Assembly: GCA_017522745.1 (NCBI GenBank)
Contig: JAFWYI010000214.1
Location: 1 to 9,249, forward strand
Length of the DNA stretch: 9,249 nucleotides
Direction of reading: 5' to 3'
Source of the DNA: Mailhella sp.
GTDB taxonomy: Bacteria; Desulfobacterota; Desulfovibrionia; Desulfovibrionales; Desulfovibrionaceae
Shown here piece after piece: positions 8,688-9,249 of the stretch. A program made the translations under genes and the position numbers. A model generated the notes under the pieces. It did not search any database. It was not told the DNA's origin and was given only the letters and a program-made list of their open reading frames with translations. The stretch's first letter is position 1. Every line of letters begins with the position of its first letter.

Positions 8688-8850
8688 CCCCCTTTTTGCG
8701 TCGTTTCTCAGATTTTTTTAAAAAAATGAGGAAAAGGCGATTTCAGATGAGCATAGCACAGAAAAAATTTATGTCATCTGCCGGGAAAAGCCATGATTTC
8801 CGACTGGATAAGTTGAGTCTATTGTGATAAACTCTCTTCCGCAAAAAATT
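8688..8850. promoter_or_regulatory. AT-rich divergent regulatory region between dfx and rlmE
   Basis: Together with the promoter and operator, this fills most of the 316-bp gene-free gap at 8596-8911. It contains a 16-bp perfect palindrome ATTTTTTTAAAAAAAT at 8712-8727, upstream of the dfx -35. It also contains an inverted repeat CAGATGA (8744-8750) and TCATCTG (8774-8780) with centres 30 bp apart. The AT tract could be an UP element or a bend. No clear rlmE promoter was identified; TGTGATAAA at 8823-8831 is only a weak -10 candidate. Confidence 0.4.
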
Positions 8851-8911
8851 CCAGCAGCGCAGATTTTTCTTGGCTGCTGCTGAGAAATACGGTAAACAGT
8901 CCCCTGCTGCC

Positions 8912-9249
8912 ATGAAAGAATATCGCGACTACTATTTCCTTAAGGCTAAGAAAGAGAATTACCCTGCCCGCTCCGTGTATAAACTTAAGGAGATGGACAA
9001 GGCCTATCGTCTTTTCAAGCCCGGTATGAAGGTGCTGGATCTTGGTGCCGCCCCCGGCTCGTGGACGCTGTATGCGGCCGAACGTGTGGGTGAGAGAGGC
9101 CGGGTCATCGGTGCTGACCTGCAGACCACCGAGACCACGTTCCCGCCGAACGTGACCTTCCTTCAGGAGAACGTGTTCGAGCGCACGCCGGAATTCGAAG
9201 CCCTGCTGGAAGAGACCGGTCCCTTCGATCTGGTCATCAGCGATATGGC
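8912..9249 (+). CDS. rlmE: 23S rRNA (uridine-2'-O-)-methyltransferase RlmE/FtsJ, 3'-truncated by the window edge
   Basis: This SAM-dependent enzyme 2'-O-methylates a uridine in the 23S rRNA A-loop during late assembly of the large ribosomal subunit. The first 112 residues are visible. [25 protein letters not shown] is the family N-terminus, with Lys24 in SVYKL matching the first catalytic Lys. The SAM-binding loop [11 protein letters not shown] is at 41-51 and GADLQ is near 69-73. LVISDM at the window end begins the motif with the catalytic Asp. I chose the ATG at 8912 because it gives the typical N-terminus, although no clear Shine-Dalgarno precedes it. An in-frame TTG at about 8870 is a weaker alternative. 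The gene diverges from dfx and is probably functionally unrelated to it. Confidence 0.93.
   Translation, partial: MKEYRDYYFLKAKKENYPARSVYKLKEMDKAYRLFKPGMKVLDLGAAPGSWTLYAAERVGERGRVIGADLQTTETTFPPNVTFLQENVFERTPEFEALLEETGPFDLVISDM

Noticed and set aside
8596..8760. A sigma54 promoter for dfx, as reported for some redox operons in Desulfovibrio
   Set aside because: I found no GG-N10-GC pair in a TGGCAC/TTGC context on the minus strand. A TGGCGTG on the plus strand lacks the -12 GC and points the wrong way.
8819..8834. TTGTGATAAAC as a Rex operator
   Set aside because: Only one half-site is present; the second arm (TCACAA) is missing.

Overview
The window looks like a chromosomal segment from a sulfate-reducing bacterium of the Desulfovibrio group (Desulfovibrionaceae). 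The evidence is the gene content and residue-level matches: a 402-residue rubredoxin:oxygen oxidoreductase with metal ligands numbered as in the D. gigas enzyme, a two-iron desulfoferrodoxin with the Desulfovibrio ligand set, several rubredoxins, and GC-rich codon use. The species cannot be assigned from the sequence alone.

Layout. Bases 1-3373 (+) are the 3' four-fifths of rpoC, whose start lies outside the window. Bases 3374-3686 are a convergent intergenic region holding two matching double-hairpin elements in opposite orientation, one behind rpoC and one behind cydB. From 8595 down to 3687 every gene lies on the minus strand. In transcription order these are dfx (superoxide reductase), a two-domain rubredoxin, a 62-residue NrdD C-terminus-like protein, a single-domain rubredoxin, roo (oxygen reductase), cydA and cydB (cytochrome bd quinol oxidase). 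Bases 8596-8911 are a divergent regulatory region with a good promoter for dfx. Bases 8912-9249 (+) are the start of an rlmE/ftsJ-type 23S rRNA methyltransferase, cut by the window end.

How the genes work together. The minus-strand genes form an oxygen and superoxide defence block. Desulfoferrodoxin reduces superoxide, the rubredoxins carry electrons, ROO reduces oxygen to water in the cytoplasm, and cytochrome bd reduces oxygen at the membrane with quinol. The first four genes are tightly packed. An intrinsic terminator sits between the single-domain rubredoxin and roo, and another follows roo, so expression is probably stepped. A possible cyd promoter overlaps the second terminator.

The most unusual item is the 62-residue gene inside this block. 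It resembles only the extreme C-terminus of anaerobic ribonucleotide reductase, including the glycine that carries the oxygen-sensitive radical. Its position suggests a 'spare part' that could rescue oxygen-damaged NrdD, by analogy with YfiD/GrcA and pyruvate formate-lyase. This is a hypothesis. The second notable item is a rubredoxin that fuses an acidic C-x2-C domain to a basic C-x4-C domain.
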